Below, piece by piece: positions 1-7,277 of a stretch of 10,064 nt of DNA. Under the pieces are notes generated by a model. The model saw only the letters and a list, made by a program, of their open reading frames with translations, was not told the origin of the DNA and did no database searches. The translations under genes and the position numbers were made by a program. This DNA comes from CAYVBJ01 sp964415185 (lineage in GTDB: Bacteria > Bacteroidota > Rhodothermia > Balneolales > Balneolaceae), in NCBI GenBank assembly GCA_964415185.1, contig CAYPZI010000108.1, forward strand, positions 1 to 10,064, in the 5' to 3' direction. Every line of letters starts with the position of its first letter. The stretch's first letter is position 1.

Positions 1-49
1 AAAGGGCAAAGGGCAAAGGGCAAAGGGCAAAGGGCAAAGGGCAAAGGGC
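1..49. repeat. Heptamer tandem repeat (AAAGGGC)x7
   Basis: Seven perfect consecutive copies of AAAGGGC start at the window edge, so the array may continue to the left; an A-run follows. It lies about 110 bases past the stop codon of the minus-strand TonB receptor, in non-coding sequence. There are no spacers, so it is not a CRISPR. Perfect short heptamer arrays between genes resemble the short tandemly repeated sequences known in several bacterial groups. No function can be read from it. A much weaker heptamer echo (GTCAGTA, 1.7 copies) occurs at 6753-6764. Confidence 0.95.
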
Positions 50-88
50 AAAAAATTTGCCTGGAAATTTTATAACATGCAAGTTATT

Positions 89-112
89 TAAAAACAATTG
101 TTTAAAAATTGT
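89..112 (-). terminator. Weak candidate terminator of the TonB receptor gene
   Basis: On the minus strand, ACAATT and AATTGT can pair around a 7-base loop, and a run of five T follows directly. It lies about 50 bases past the receptor stop codon, where a terminator is expected. The stem is short and entirely A/T apart from one G-C pair, so it would be unstable. It may simply be an AT-rich palindrome (AAACAATTGTTT is self-complementary). Confidence 0.3.
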
Positions 113-160
113 AAATTACATCAAAAAACCGTATCATTGCCGCCATTTTTTAACTACCAA

Positions 161-2482
161 CTAAATATCAATTCTAACTTCAACAAAAGCATGCCTTGGC
201 GGATTTACGATAAACCCGGGGGTGTCGAACGAGCCGTCAAAATTTGTATCCAGCGGAGCGCCGTTTGTGAAATATCGCTTATCAAAAATATTGTTTACCC
301 GCAGGTTTGCCGATATGGTTGAATTGAACCGCACATCAACGCCAAGGTCAGCCTTAAAGAAAGAGGGCAGAATAAAATCCGGATTGTTGGTTAGATCCAT
401 AAATGCCTCGCCCATATACCTTCCTGAAAAAGAGACATCCACATTTTCAAAAATGTTATACACAAAAGTTCCGTTAGCCAGCCAGTTCGGGCTGAGAATC
501 GATTCCACATCGCGGAATGCCTCTCCTGAACCGCCCGGCGTGAACTCTTTGATGTTTGTAGTCATCCAGGTTGTATTTCCCGAAAAAGAGAGTTCATCCA
601 GAGCCTGCCAGCTCCATTCCATTTCCACACCCAGCCGCCGGCTGTCTTTGATGTTTTCACGAAGCTGAATAAATCCTTCGGGAATGAACTCTCCTGTCGG
701 TGAAATCTCATTATCAAACTGCATGAAAAAGCCGTTCACCTTGCCTGCCAGACTTTCGGTCTGCAGCCGGACGCCGGTTTCAAAGTCATTCACATACTCG
801 GCTTTTACCGAGTTTACATCCTGCACAATGTCCAGGTTGGCAGCATTGATGTTAGTGGCGCCCAGAATATCCTGCCGGGTCGGTTCCCGTCCGCTTCTGC
901 CAAATGAACCGTACACGTTTATATTTTTATTAAAGTGATAGGTCACACCCGTTTTGGGGCTGACAAACGTCCATTTACGAGACGGCACTCCGGTTTCACC
1001 CACCGGTACACCGGCATCGGTAAGAAAGCTCACATCCGGATTCAGGTCCAGTTTCACGGCACGAACCTGCAAATCACCATATAGTTCGATGTTCCCGATC
1101 CGGTAATTGGCTTTCACAAAGCTGCTGAATTCATCCTTGCGGGAATCATCCTGATACGTAAGCTCCTCAAATTCCGGGGCAAAGGCCTCTTCATTGATCC
1201 GGTCGAAGCGGTATGTATGAATACCGCCAGAAACTTCAAGGCCTTTTCCATCGTCAAATTCGATAGATGATTTTAAACCGTAATGGTCATTTTCAAGGCT
1301 GAATACCTGTTGTACGAAATTACCCGTGCCGTCATCAAAACCAACGGGGAAATCGCCGCCTGCACCACCGTAATAGACGGAAGATGTGAATGAGAGGCCA
1401 TCACGAACATTCTTGTTATACTGAAGCTGTAAAAATTGCTGACTGAAATCATCTTCGTCATTCTCGGAAACCGTATTTGATCGCGGCTCTTCACGAATCA
1501 TGTCAATCGGTACCGGGTTATATGCAAGTTCATTTTTGGTTCGCCCGTTAAATGCAGTGATTTTAACGATATCATTTTCTCCGAAATATCCGCCTGAAAC
1601 AAAGAACGAAGTAGATTCGGTACCGGAATTGAACTTGTATCCGTCCGAACCGGTTTTACTGAACCTTGTAAAAAAGCCGAACCTGTTCATGGAGCCGGTA
1701 TTGAGTTCCGCACTTAACCGGTGGGAGTTAAAAGAGCCGGCAGTACCTTTTACCACAGCGGCAGGTTCATCCATCGTAATATTTTGAGACTCAAAATTGA
1801 TCGAACCTGCATACGACGCCGTTCCATTTGTACTTGTTCCCACTCCCCGTTGTACCTGCACGGTTTGGATGCTGTTTCCAAAATCATTGAAATTGGAAAA
1901 GAAGACACCCTGGTCAATCATATCATTCAGCGGCACCCCGTTCAGGGTCATATTTATACGGGTTTGATCCATCCCTCTAAGCCTCATATAGCTGTAATTG
2001 GCAAAACGCGTTCCCGAGTCAGAATGGGTAAGGATGGAGGGGGTCAGTTTTTCAAGCGTAAATATCGGATCCTGCCCGATATTATCCTGTTCTAATTTGC
2101 GCCGCTTAATGGTTGATTGGGTAATCGGATCGGTATCCGCTGCACGTACATCCCTCACGAAGATTTCTCCACCTCGTATGGTGGCCAGCTCCATTTCAAT
2201 AAGAATGGTACGGTTAAAATTTTCAATCACAATTTCTTTTTGGTTATATCCAAGGAATCGCACAATAATCACAGGTTCTTCTTCAGCAACCAGGCCCAGG
2301 CTGAAACTGCCGTCTGCAAGGGTTGATGTTCCGTTTTGGGTATTTTTCTGAACAACGGATGCTCCGGAGAGTACTTCGTTAGTTCGTCCGTCTCTAACAA
2401 TGCCATTTATGGTTTGAGAAAAAGCAATTGACGGAATTGAAATGATAAATATAAAACAAAGAATAATTTTTAAATCCTGCAC
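161..2482 (-). CDS. TonB-dependent outer-membrane receptor, probable thiamin uptake (Omr1-like)
   Basis: This is an outer-membrane gated channel powered by TonB-ExbBD. Of its 773 residues, 1-22 form a signal peptide (hydrophobic core, cleavage A-F-S before Q23). Residues 24-100 are a carboxypeptidase-regulatory-like beta-sandwich, and EIFVRDVRA near 106-114 is a TonB-box-like segment. The plug is about 118-232 (LRGMDQTRINMTLNGVPLND, VQVQRGVG). The rest is beta-barrel, ending FVEVRIDI, with Ile instead of the usual terminal aromatic residue. The start is GTG at 2482. The only upstream in-frame codons before a TAA stop (15 bases away) are not start codons, and no Shine-Dalgarno is seen. Substrate cannot be read from the protein. 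The call of thiamin or a precursor rests on the TPP riboswitch in its leader, a known arrangement for Omr1 receptors of Bacteroidetes. No PnuT transporter follows in the visible 160 bases, so the gene appears to be transcribed alone. Receptor class is very sure; substrate is inferred. Confidence 0.93.
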   Translation of the reverse strand: MQDLKIILCFIFIISIPSIAFSQTINGIVRDGRTNEVLSGASVVQKNTQNGTSTLADGSFSLGLVAEEEPVIIVRFLGYNQKEIVIENFNRTILIEMELATIRGGEIFVRDVRAADTDPITQSTIKRRKLEQDNIGQDPIFTLEKLTPSILTHSDSGTRFANYSYMRLRGMDQTRINMTLNGVPLNDMIDQGVFFSNFNDFGNSIQTVQVQRGVGTSTNGTASYAGSINFESQNITMDEPAAVVKGTAGSFNSHRLSAELNTGSMNRFGFFTRFSKTGSDGYKFNSGTESTSFFVSGGYFGENDIVKITAFNGRTKNELAYNPVPIDMIREEPRSNTVSENDEDDFSQQFLQLQYNKNVRDGLSFTSSVYYGGAGGDFPVGFDDGTGNFVQQVFSLENDHYGLKSSIEFDDGKGLEVSGGIHTYRFDRINEEAFAPEFEELTYQDDSRKDEFSSFVKANYRIGNIELYGDLQVRAVKLDLNPDVSFLTDAGVPVGETGVPSRKWTFVSPKTGVTYHFNKNINVYGSFGRSGREPTRQDILGATNINAANLDIVQDVNSVKAEYVNDFETGVRLQTESLAGKVNGFFMQFDNEISPTGEFIPEGFIQLRENIKDSRRLGVEMEWSWQALDELSFSGNTTWMTTNIKEFTPGGSGEAFRDVESILSPNWLANGTFVYNIFENVDVSFSGRYMGEAFMDLTNNPDFILPSFFKADLGVDVRFNSTISANLRVNNIFDKRYFTNGAPLDTNFDGSFDTPGFIVNPPRHAFVEVRIDI

Positions 2483-2534
2483 GGCTGAATTGTATGATTA
2501 AATTTTCGGCAGGAGCAACTTGTGAGACGGGCTT

Positions 2535-2567
2535 ACAGTCAAAAATCCCTGACAGGAATAAAACTGT
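2535..2567 (-). promoter_or_regulatory. Leader hairpin after the TPP aptamer, possible expression platform
   Basis: Three bases after the aptamer, the minus-strand transcript can form a two-tier hairpin. The outer stem is ACAGU/ACUGU (2563-2567 with 2535-2539). The inner stem is AUUCCU/AGGGAU around a GUC loop (2545-2559), followed at once by four or more U. The inner stem plus U-run resembles a small intrinsic terminator. The segment UCAGG could also pair with CCUGA inside the aptamer, which would allow a switch, but this is inference. The start codon is about 52 bases downstream, so a translational mechanism is not excluded. Confidence 0.4.
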
Positions 2568-2570
2568 TTC

Positions 2571-2645
2571 GGTTTCCCTTCGCCGGCATTACCCGGTTCA
2601 GGTTCCTGGGGTATGATCTCAGCCCTTTTACAAGCACCCCCAACC
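2571..2645 (-). promoter_or_regulatory. TPP riboswitch (THI element)
   Basis: Read on the minus strand, the conserved thiamin-diphosphate aptamer core is nearly complete: GGGGUGC, then GGCUGAGA, then ACCCC, then GAACCUGA, then GGGUAAUGCCGGCGAAGGGA. P1 is GGUU/AACC (2642-2645 with 2571-2574), P2 is GGGGU/ACCCC, and P5 is a CCGG/CCGG stem around GUAAUG. The variable P3 arm is very short. The aptamer begins 40 bases after the E1 stop codon and about 90 bases before the receptor start, in the receptor's orientation, so it controls the receptor. Ligand binding is expected to lower receptor expression when thiamin diphosphate is plentiful. Confidence 0.96.
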
Positions 2646-2658
2646 TTCGTTGGTTAAT

Positions 2659-2689
2659 CAATGATACCGGTTTTGTGGGTTAATTCAAA
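2659..2689 (-). promoter_or_regulatory. Candidate Bacteroidetes-type promoter for the riboswitch-receptor transcript
   Basis: On the minus strand a TTTG (2686-2689) is followed after exactly 19 bases by TATCATTG (2659-2666), one mismatch from the Bacteroidetes -7 element TAnnTTTG. The -33 element overlaps the stop codon of the upstream E1 gene. Transcription would start a few bases before the first aptamer helix at 2645, giving a leader that starts almost exactly with the riboswitch. Spacing and position fit well, but this is a pattern match only. Confidence 0.45.
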
Positions 2690-5111
2690 ACAACGGCGGC
2701 CATTTGGATGGATTTGACTCACTCATAATAGCATAAACTTTCTCGAAGATATCCTCTGCATTGGGTTTCGAGAAGTAGTCACCGTCTGTTGCATAAGCCG
2801 GCCGGTGAGCTTCTGCCGACAGGCAGTGCGGTTCACTGTCGAGGTAATAGTAACCTTTCTGTTCATAAATCACCTTGTTCATCATATAGGCCGTAGCGCC
2901 GCCGGGCACATCTTCATCTAAAAACAGGATTCTGTTCGTCTTTTTCAGCGATTCCAGGATATTTTGATTGATATCAAATGGAAGCAGGGTACGCACATCG
3001 ATTAGTTCAACCGAGATGCCTGCCTCTTTCAATTCGGGCAGAACCGATTCAACCAAATTAAACGTAGAGCCATAAGATACGACAGAGATGTCACTTCCCT
3101 CATGTACAATCTCAGGTACCCCAAGTGGGACCGTAAATTCTCCAAGATTCTCCGGCAGTTTTTCTTTCAGGCGATAGGCGTTAAGCGGTTCAATAATCAG
3201 TGCCGGATCATCACCCCGGAGAAGGGTATTATAAAAACCGGCTGCATCCGTAAGACTTCGAGGCACACATACATGCATTCCCCTCAGGCCGTTAATAATC
3301 ACTCCCATCGGGGAGCCGGAGTGCCAGATTCCTTCCAGCCTGTGTCCCCGTGTTCGTACAATGAGCGGGTAAGCCTGTCCGCCCCTGGTTCTGTACCTTA
3401 CCGTGGCTACATCATCACTCAGCACCTGGAAACAGTATAGAAGATAATCCAGGTACTGAATTTCGGCAATCGGCCGAAGGCCTCTGAGCGCAAGACCGAT
3501 ACCCTGGCCCACGATCGTTGTCTCCCGGATTCCAGTATCAGCGACCCTGATTTCCCCGTATTTATCCTGCATGCCTTCAAGGCCAAGGTTAACGTCACCA
3601 AGCTGGCCGGTATCTTCCCCGAAAACCATAGCTTCGGGGTACCTGGAAAAGAGCGCATCAAAATTATCACGGAGTACAACCCTGCCGTCAACCTCCCGTG
3701 GTTCATCTGGATATTCCGGTTTGATCTCTTTTACTTTCAGGGGAGAGTATTTTGTTTCGCTGTATAGATGCGAATTATACTTCTTTTCATTAACCTGTAT
3801 TTTTTCATCCAGCCAATCCAGAAGCCGTTTTTTCTCTTCGGAATTACTCGAAACAAGAATTCTCACAACCTGACGCGCTGAGGAAATAACATCTTTTCTG
3901 ATCGGATTAGGCTTTTGCTTCAGCTTTTTCAGAATATTTTCCAGGCGTCCGTCCGAATCATTCTCTTTTTGGACCAGTTCATCCAGTAGAATAACGAGCT
4001 CTTCCTTATCCGCTTTTATGGGTTCCTGGAAGGCCTTCCAGGCTTTTTTCTGTTCTTCACGAACATAATCTTTTGCTTCCTTCTCAATTTCATCCAATTC
4101 TGAGGTATCTGCAAGGTTTTCATTCAGAATCCATTCACGAAACTGGTTACAGCAGCAATACTCCTCTTCCCACTGCAGCCGTTCCTCGTCTTTATATCTT
4201 TCATGGGAGCCCGATGTGGAATGCCCCTGCGGCTGGGTAACCTCCTCCACATGTATCAACACGGGCACATGCTCTTTTCTCGAAATTTCAGATGCTTCTT
4301 CGTACACTTTCAACAGCTTTTCATAATCCCACGCTTTTACCGTATAAATTTCAAATCCGGGCTCCTGCTTCGTTCTTTTCAATCCCCGAAGCGCCTTCGA
4401 AATGCTTTCTTTGGTAGTCTGATATTTTTTTGAAACCGATATTCCGTAGCCATCATCCCATACCGACAAAATCATTGGCACCTGCAAAACTCCGGCAGCA
4501 TTCACCGTTTCCCAGAAATGGCCTTCGGATGTACTGGCATCCCCGATTGTACCCCACGCCACTTCATTGCCGTTTTTTGAAAAATCGGTGCGGTCGTGAA
4601 GCTCTTCATTTTCGCGATACACTTTTGAAGCCTGTGCCAGCCCAAGCAGCCGGGGCATCTGGCTGGAGGTGGGCGACATATCCGCCGAGGTATTTTTTCC
4701 GGATGTTTGAGATTTCCATTCGCCTTCTTTATCAATCAACCGGGTGGCAAAATGGGCATTCATCTGCCGGCCAACGGAATTTGGATCCGCTTCCACATCC
4801 GGGTTTGCATAAAGCTGGGAAAAGAATTCCTGAACTGTCAATTCCCCAATAGCCATCATGAACGTCTGATCCCTGTAGTAACCGGATCTGAAATCTCCTT
4901 TTTTAAAATATTTGGCCATTACAATTTGAGGTAATTCCTTGCCGTCTCCGAATATTCCGAACTTTGCCTTTCCGGTTAATACTTCTTTTCTGCCCAAAAC
5001 AGACATCTCCCGGCTGATTCTTGCCAGCTTATAATCATTCAGGATCTGTTTCACTTCTTTTTCCGGAATTTCCGTTTTTGCCTGTGTTACATCTTGTTTA
5101 GCCATAGTCAT
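2685..5111 (-). CDS. 2-oxoacid dehydrogenase E1, fused alpha and beta chains (thiamin diphosphate dependent)
   Basis: This cytoplasmic enzyme should decarboxylate a 2-oxoacid (branched-chain or pyruvate) and pass the acyl group to an E2 lipoyl domain. It has 808 residues. The alpha part (about 20-340) shows GYYRDQ (77-82), the TPP/Mg region GDASTSEG (190-197) to WDDGYGIS (218-225), and the loop GHSTSGSHERYK (296-307). A linker rich in Lys and Glu (about 340-465) follows. The beta part (about 472-795) shows GED (498-500) and DTGIRETTIVGQGIG (525-539), with E530 at the place of the E1-beta active-site Glu. The usual GDG and NN of the TPP motif read GDA and DD here. The HSTS loop resembles branched-chain E1 more than pyruvate E1 (HSMS), a weak hint only. 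The start at 5111 has a second ATG two codons on; neither has a Shine-Dalgarno. No E2 or E3 gene is in the window. Family is sure; substrate is open. Confidence 0.93.
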   Translation of the reverse strand: MTMAKQDVTQAKTEIPEKEVKQILNDYKLARISREMSVLGRKEVLTGKAKFGIFGDGKELPQIVMAKYFKKGDFRSGYYRDQTFMMAIGELTVQEFFSQLYANPDVEADPNSVGRQMNAHFATRLIDKEGEWKSQTSGKNTSADMSPTSSQMPRLLGLAQASKVYRENEELHDRTDFSKNGNEVAWGTIGDASTSEGHFWETVNAAGVLQVPMILSVWDDGYGISVSKKYQTTKESISKALRGLKRTKQEPGFEIYTVKAWDYEKLLKVYEEASEISRKEHVPVLIHVEEVTQPQGHSTSGSHERYKDEERLQWEEEYCCCNQFREWILNENLADTSELDEIEKEAKDYVREEQKKAWKAFQEPIKADKEELVILLDELVQKENDSDGRLENILKKLKQKPNPIRKDVISSARQVVRILVSSNSEEKKRLLDWLDEKIQVNEKKYNSHLYSETKYSPLKVKEIKPEYPDEPREVDGRVVLRDNFDALFSRYPEAMVFGEDTGQLGDVNLGLEGMQDKYGEIRVADTGIRETTIVGQGIGLALRGLRPIAEIQYLDYLLYCFQVLSDDVATVRYRTRGGQAYPLIVRTRGHRLEGIWHSGSPMGVIINGLRGMHVCVPRSLTDAAGFYNTLLRGDDPALIIEPLNAYRLKEKLPENLGEFTVPLGVPEIVHEGSDISVVSYGSTFNLVESVLPELKEAGISVELIDVRTLLPFDINQNILESLKKTNRILFLDEDVPGGATAYMMNKVIYEQKGYYYLDSEPHCLSAEAHRPAYATDGDYFSKPNAEDIFEKVYAIMSESNPSKWPPLF

Positions 5112-5159
5112 TCATTTTAATCAAACCGGAATAGAATTGTCATCATTAATTTCGCGGCA

Positions 5160-5190
5160 CTATAATACAACTCTCAGCCCGCGATACAAA
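5160..5190 (-). promoter_or_regulatory. Candidate promoter upstream of the E1 gene
   Basis: On the minus strand TTTG (5187-5190) is separated by 19 bases from TATTATAG (5160-5167). This has two mismatches to TAnnTTTG but the same spacing as the candidate before the riboswitch. It also reads as a sigma-70-like TTGTAT-N16-TATTAT. It would give a leader of roughly 45 bases before the E1 ATG, consistent with E1 having its own transcript rather than depending on fumC, 162 bases upstream. Pattern match only. Confidence 0.33.
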
Positions 5191-5273
5191 ACTGCGACCG
5201 GTTCTTCGGTTACGAATTTACAAATTTTACTGATTCGATATTGCCCTAACGGTTGAACGATCTGTTCCGACTA

Positions 5274-6665
5274 TCAGCCCCCGAATCCTCCCTTTGTCAT
5301 ATTAATGGGATCGAGAATTTTTTCCAATTCTGATTTTTCCAAATCCGTCATTTCGAGTGCAACGTCCAGAACGGCCCTGTTTTCAGCAAATGCCTTTTTG
5401 GCAATTTTTGCGGCAAGGTCATACCCGATCACTGGGTTTAATGCTGTTACCAAAACGGGATTTTTACCAACCATTTTTTCAATATGTTCTTTTCTTGCCT
5501 TAACGCCCGAAACGGACCTGTCGGCAAAGTTTCTTGATGCATTTGCGATCAGTTCAATTGACTGCAGTAAATTATGTGCAACAACAGGCAGCATCACATT
5601 CAGTTCGAAATTTCCGGCCTGCCCGGCAATCGTTATAGTGGTATCATTCCCGATCACCTGAGCACAAACCATGGTCAGCGATTCTTCAATAACTGGATTC
5701 ACTTTTCCAGGCATAATGGAAGAGCCCGGTTGCAGGGCTTTCAGTTCAACTTCACCCAGGCCGCTGTTCGGCCCGGAGTTCATCCACCTGAAGTCATTGC
5801 CAATTTTCATCAAGCTGACGGCAATCGTTTTGAGTTGTCCGCTCAATTCTGCGGGTGCATCAACGGAGGCCTGAGCTTCAAAATGGTTGACGGCTTCTTT
5901 AAAACTTACACCGGTTTTCTTCGAAATGGCCCTGGCAAATTTTTTCCCGAAAGAAGGATCGGTGTTGAGGCCGGTTCCCACCGCGGTGCCTCCCTGTGGA
6001 AGTTCCTGAACTCTTAGCAGCGTATCTTCAATACGCTCAATTGCAAGTTCTGCCTGCCTCGCATACCCGCTGAACTCCTGCTCGAGTGTTACCGGCATTG
6101 CATCCATCAGATGTGTGCGGCCGGTCTTGACAATTTTTCTGAATTCCGCTCCTTTTTTCACCAGCGTTTTATGCAAGTGTTCCAGCGCCGGCAGCAGGCT
6201 CTCACGCGCCATCATCACAGCCGAGATTCGGATAGCCGTCGGGATTACATCATTCGAGCTCTGGCCGAAGTTCACATGGTCGTTTGGATGAATGTTTACA
6301 TCAGTCCCCGATTTAAGGTCATTGGCAAGTTTTGCAATAACTTCATTTGCGTTCATATTCGTAGATGTGCCGGAGCCGGTCTGAAAAATATCAACCACAA
6401 ACTGGTCATCGTATTCTCCTTCGATTATTCTTTGCGCACCTTTGGAAATCGCCTCCGAAATCTCTTTATCGAGATGGCCCAATTCAAGATTCACTTCGGC
6501 TGCCGTCTGCTTAATCAGTGCAAGCGCTTTAATAAATTCACGGCTGAACCGAATCCCGGAAACCGGGAAATTATCAAACGCCCTTTGAGTTTGTGCACCG
6601 TAGAGAGCATCTGCCGGCACTTTAACTTCTCCCATCGAATCTTTTTCTATGCGATATTCACTCAT
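5274..6665 (-). CDS. fumC: Class II fumarate hydratase (fumarase C)
   Basis: It reversibly hydrates fumarate to L-malate in the TCA cycle, as a cytoplasmic homotetramer without an iron-sulfur cluster. At 463 residues it is close to the usual 460-470. Motifs are SGTSTNMNANE (98-108), HPNDHVNFGQSSND (126-139), GRTHLMDA (182-189) with H185 at the catalytic His position, and the superfamily signature GSSIMPGKVNP (314-324) with the mobile-loop serines S315/S316. The C-terminal fumarase domain ends with DPINMT (452-457). The His in GRTH and the HPNDHVN motif favour fumarase over aspartase, which has Gln there. The ATG at 6665 gives the full N-terminus (EKDSMGEVKVP) and has an A/T-rich leader without Shine-Dalgarno. 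It is first in the minus-strand fumC, E1, receptor series, 162 bases before E1. No obvious terminator follows it. Confidence 0.97.
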   Translation of the reverse strand: MSEYRIEKDSMGEVKVPADALYGAQTQRAFDNFPVSGIRFSREFIKALALIKQTAAEVNLELGHLDKEISEAISKGAQRIIEGEYDDQFVVDIFQTGSGTSTNMNANEVIAKLANDLKSGTDVNIHPNDHVNFGQSSNDVIPTAIRISAVMMARESLLPALEHLHKTLVKKGAEFRKIVKTGRTHLMDAMPVTLEQEFSGYARQAELAIERIEDTLLRVQELPQGGTAVGTGLNTDPSFGKKFARAISKKTGVSFKEAVNHFEAQASVDAPAELSGQLKTIAVSLMKIGNDFRWMNSGPNSGLGEVELKALQPGSSIMPGKVNPVIEESLTMVCAQVIGNDTTITIAGQAGNFELNVMLPVVAHNLLQSIELIANASRNFADRSVSGVKARKEHIEKMVGKNPVLVTALNPVIGYDLAAKIAKKAFAENRAVLDVALEMTDLEKSELEKILDPINMTKGGFGG

Positions 6666-6836
6666 AACAAAAATTTTTTATTATTTATTGACTTATACCT
6701 TTAAGGTAGGATTTTTCAGATCATTTTTCATTAACGTCTCTGTAAAATAGGAGTCAGTAGTCAGAATTTGAGGAGTTCAGGAGCTGAAATTGTAGAAGTG
6801 ATAACTAGCGTGGCGTCAATTATAATCTGTCGTAAG

Positions 6837-6915
6837 AAACCCGCAATGTTTTTCTCAATTACCTTTTAGTAGTGCCTTTCTCATCGCTTTTTTTGAAAAG
6901 AAACATTGCGGGTTT
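6837..6915. repeat. 15-bp perfect inverted repeat with 49-base spacer
   Basis: AAACCCGCAATGTTT (6837-6851) is exactly reverse-complemented by AAACATTGCGGGTTT (6901-6915). The 49-base interior is pyrimidine-rich and not coding. The match ends abruptly at both outer ends, and no direct repeat of flanking bases is seen that would mark a target duplication. It could be a small non-autonomous element, a palindromic extragenic repeat, or a stable RNA stem. No T-run follows the right arm, so it is not a typical terminator on the plus strand. Confidence 0.85.
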
Positions 6916-6940
6916 ATCCGCCATTTCATGTTTGACTTAA

Positions 6941-7193
6941 CAGTAGTGTCATGTTCAATTGCTTTGTATGTGTTTTGGACAGCTCACCTTTCGAGGCAGC
7001 CTGCGGCACCTGACCTCCACCCTCAGTGCTCTCAGGTCTCGGCGTTAAACTTCATACGATGACGCAAGTTCTTGGTGTTGCAATATTGGGCATATGACTC
7101 TTAAACAGCTATTTTCTGATGAATCACTCACACAGTTAGAGACTAATAACCGTAACCAATTGGGACTCTTTGACTAACAATTGAACACTACTG
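6941..7193 (+). mobile_element. Decayed IS4-like insertion-sequence remnant
   Basis: The right end CAATTGAACACTACTG (7178-7193) is the reverse complement of CAGTAGTG+TTCAATTG. The left end (6941-6961) carries the same two blocks separated by five extra bases (TCATG). The right repeat begins directly after the stop codon of a transposase-like C-terminus, as in many IS4-family elements. Only about 250 bases remain, so most of the transposase gene is deleted. No target-site duplication is recognisable. The element type is judged by resemblance to IS4-family protein ends from memory, not by a search. Confidence 0.55.
7044..7177 (+). pseudogene. C-terminal remnant of an IS4-family-like transposase, frameshifted
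   Basis: Two adjacent frames together give the pattern of an IS4-type transposase tail. 7044-7094 reads VKLHTMTQVLGVAILG and then hits TGA (7095-7097). The neighbouring frame from 7094 reads MTLKQLFSDESLTQLE, then TNNRNQLGLFD and TAA (7175-7177). IS4-family proteins often end with a segment like LYTILQ.LSVTLFEKMPL.Q.F followed by NQL.LF, which this matches in order. Sequence upstream of 7044 no longer resembles transposase. It cannot make an active enzyme. The short ATG reading frame 7094-7177 is open but is taken as a relic. Confidence 0.55.
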
Positions 7194-7277
7194 AATTGAA
7201 GTACAAAATTCATCGCTTGTCTCGATAATTTATAATTATAATCAGTTATAAAATACTTTACCAACAGCTATCCGGTG

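Noticed and set aside
1..49. Possible CRISPR array
   Set aside because: The units are seven bases long and directly adjacent, with no spacers.
222..938. Plus-strand open frames of 148 and 84 codons opposite the TonB receptor
   Set aside because: They lie wholly antisense to a well-supported receptor gene and their proteins show no recognisable domain.
6111..6704. Plus-strand open frame of 197 codons opposite the fumC start
   Set aside because: It is almost entirely antisense to the conserved fumarase N-terminal half, and its protein has no recognisable motif.
7094..7177. Small independent gene of 27 codons
   Set aside because: It reads as the end of a transposase, continues a similar segment in the neighbouring frame, and stops exactly at the right inverted repeat.
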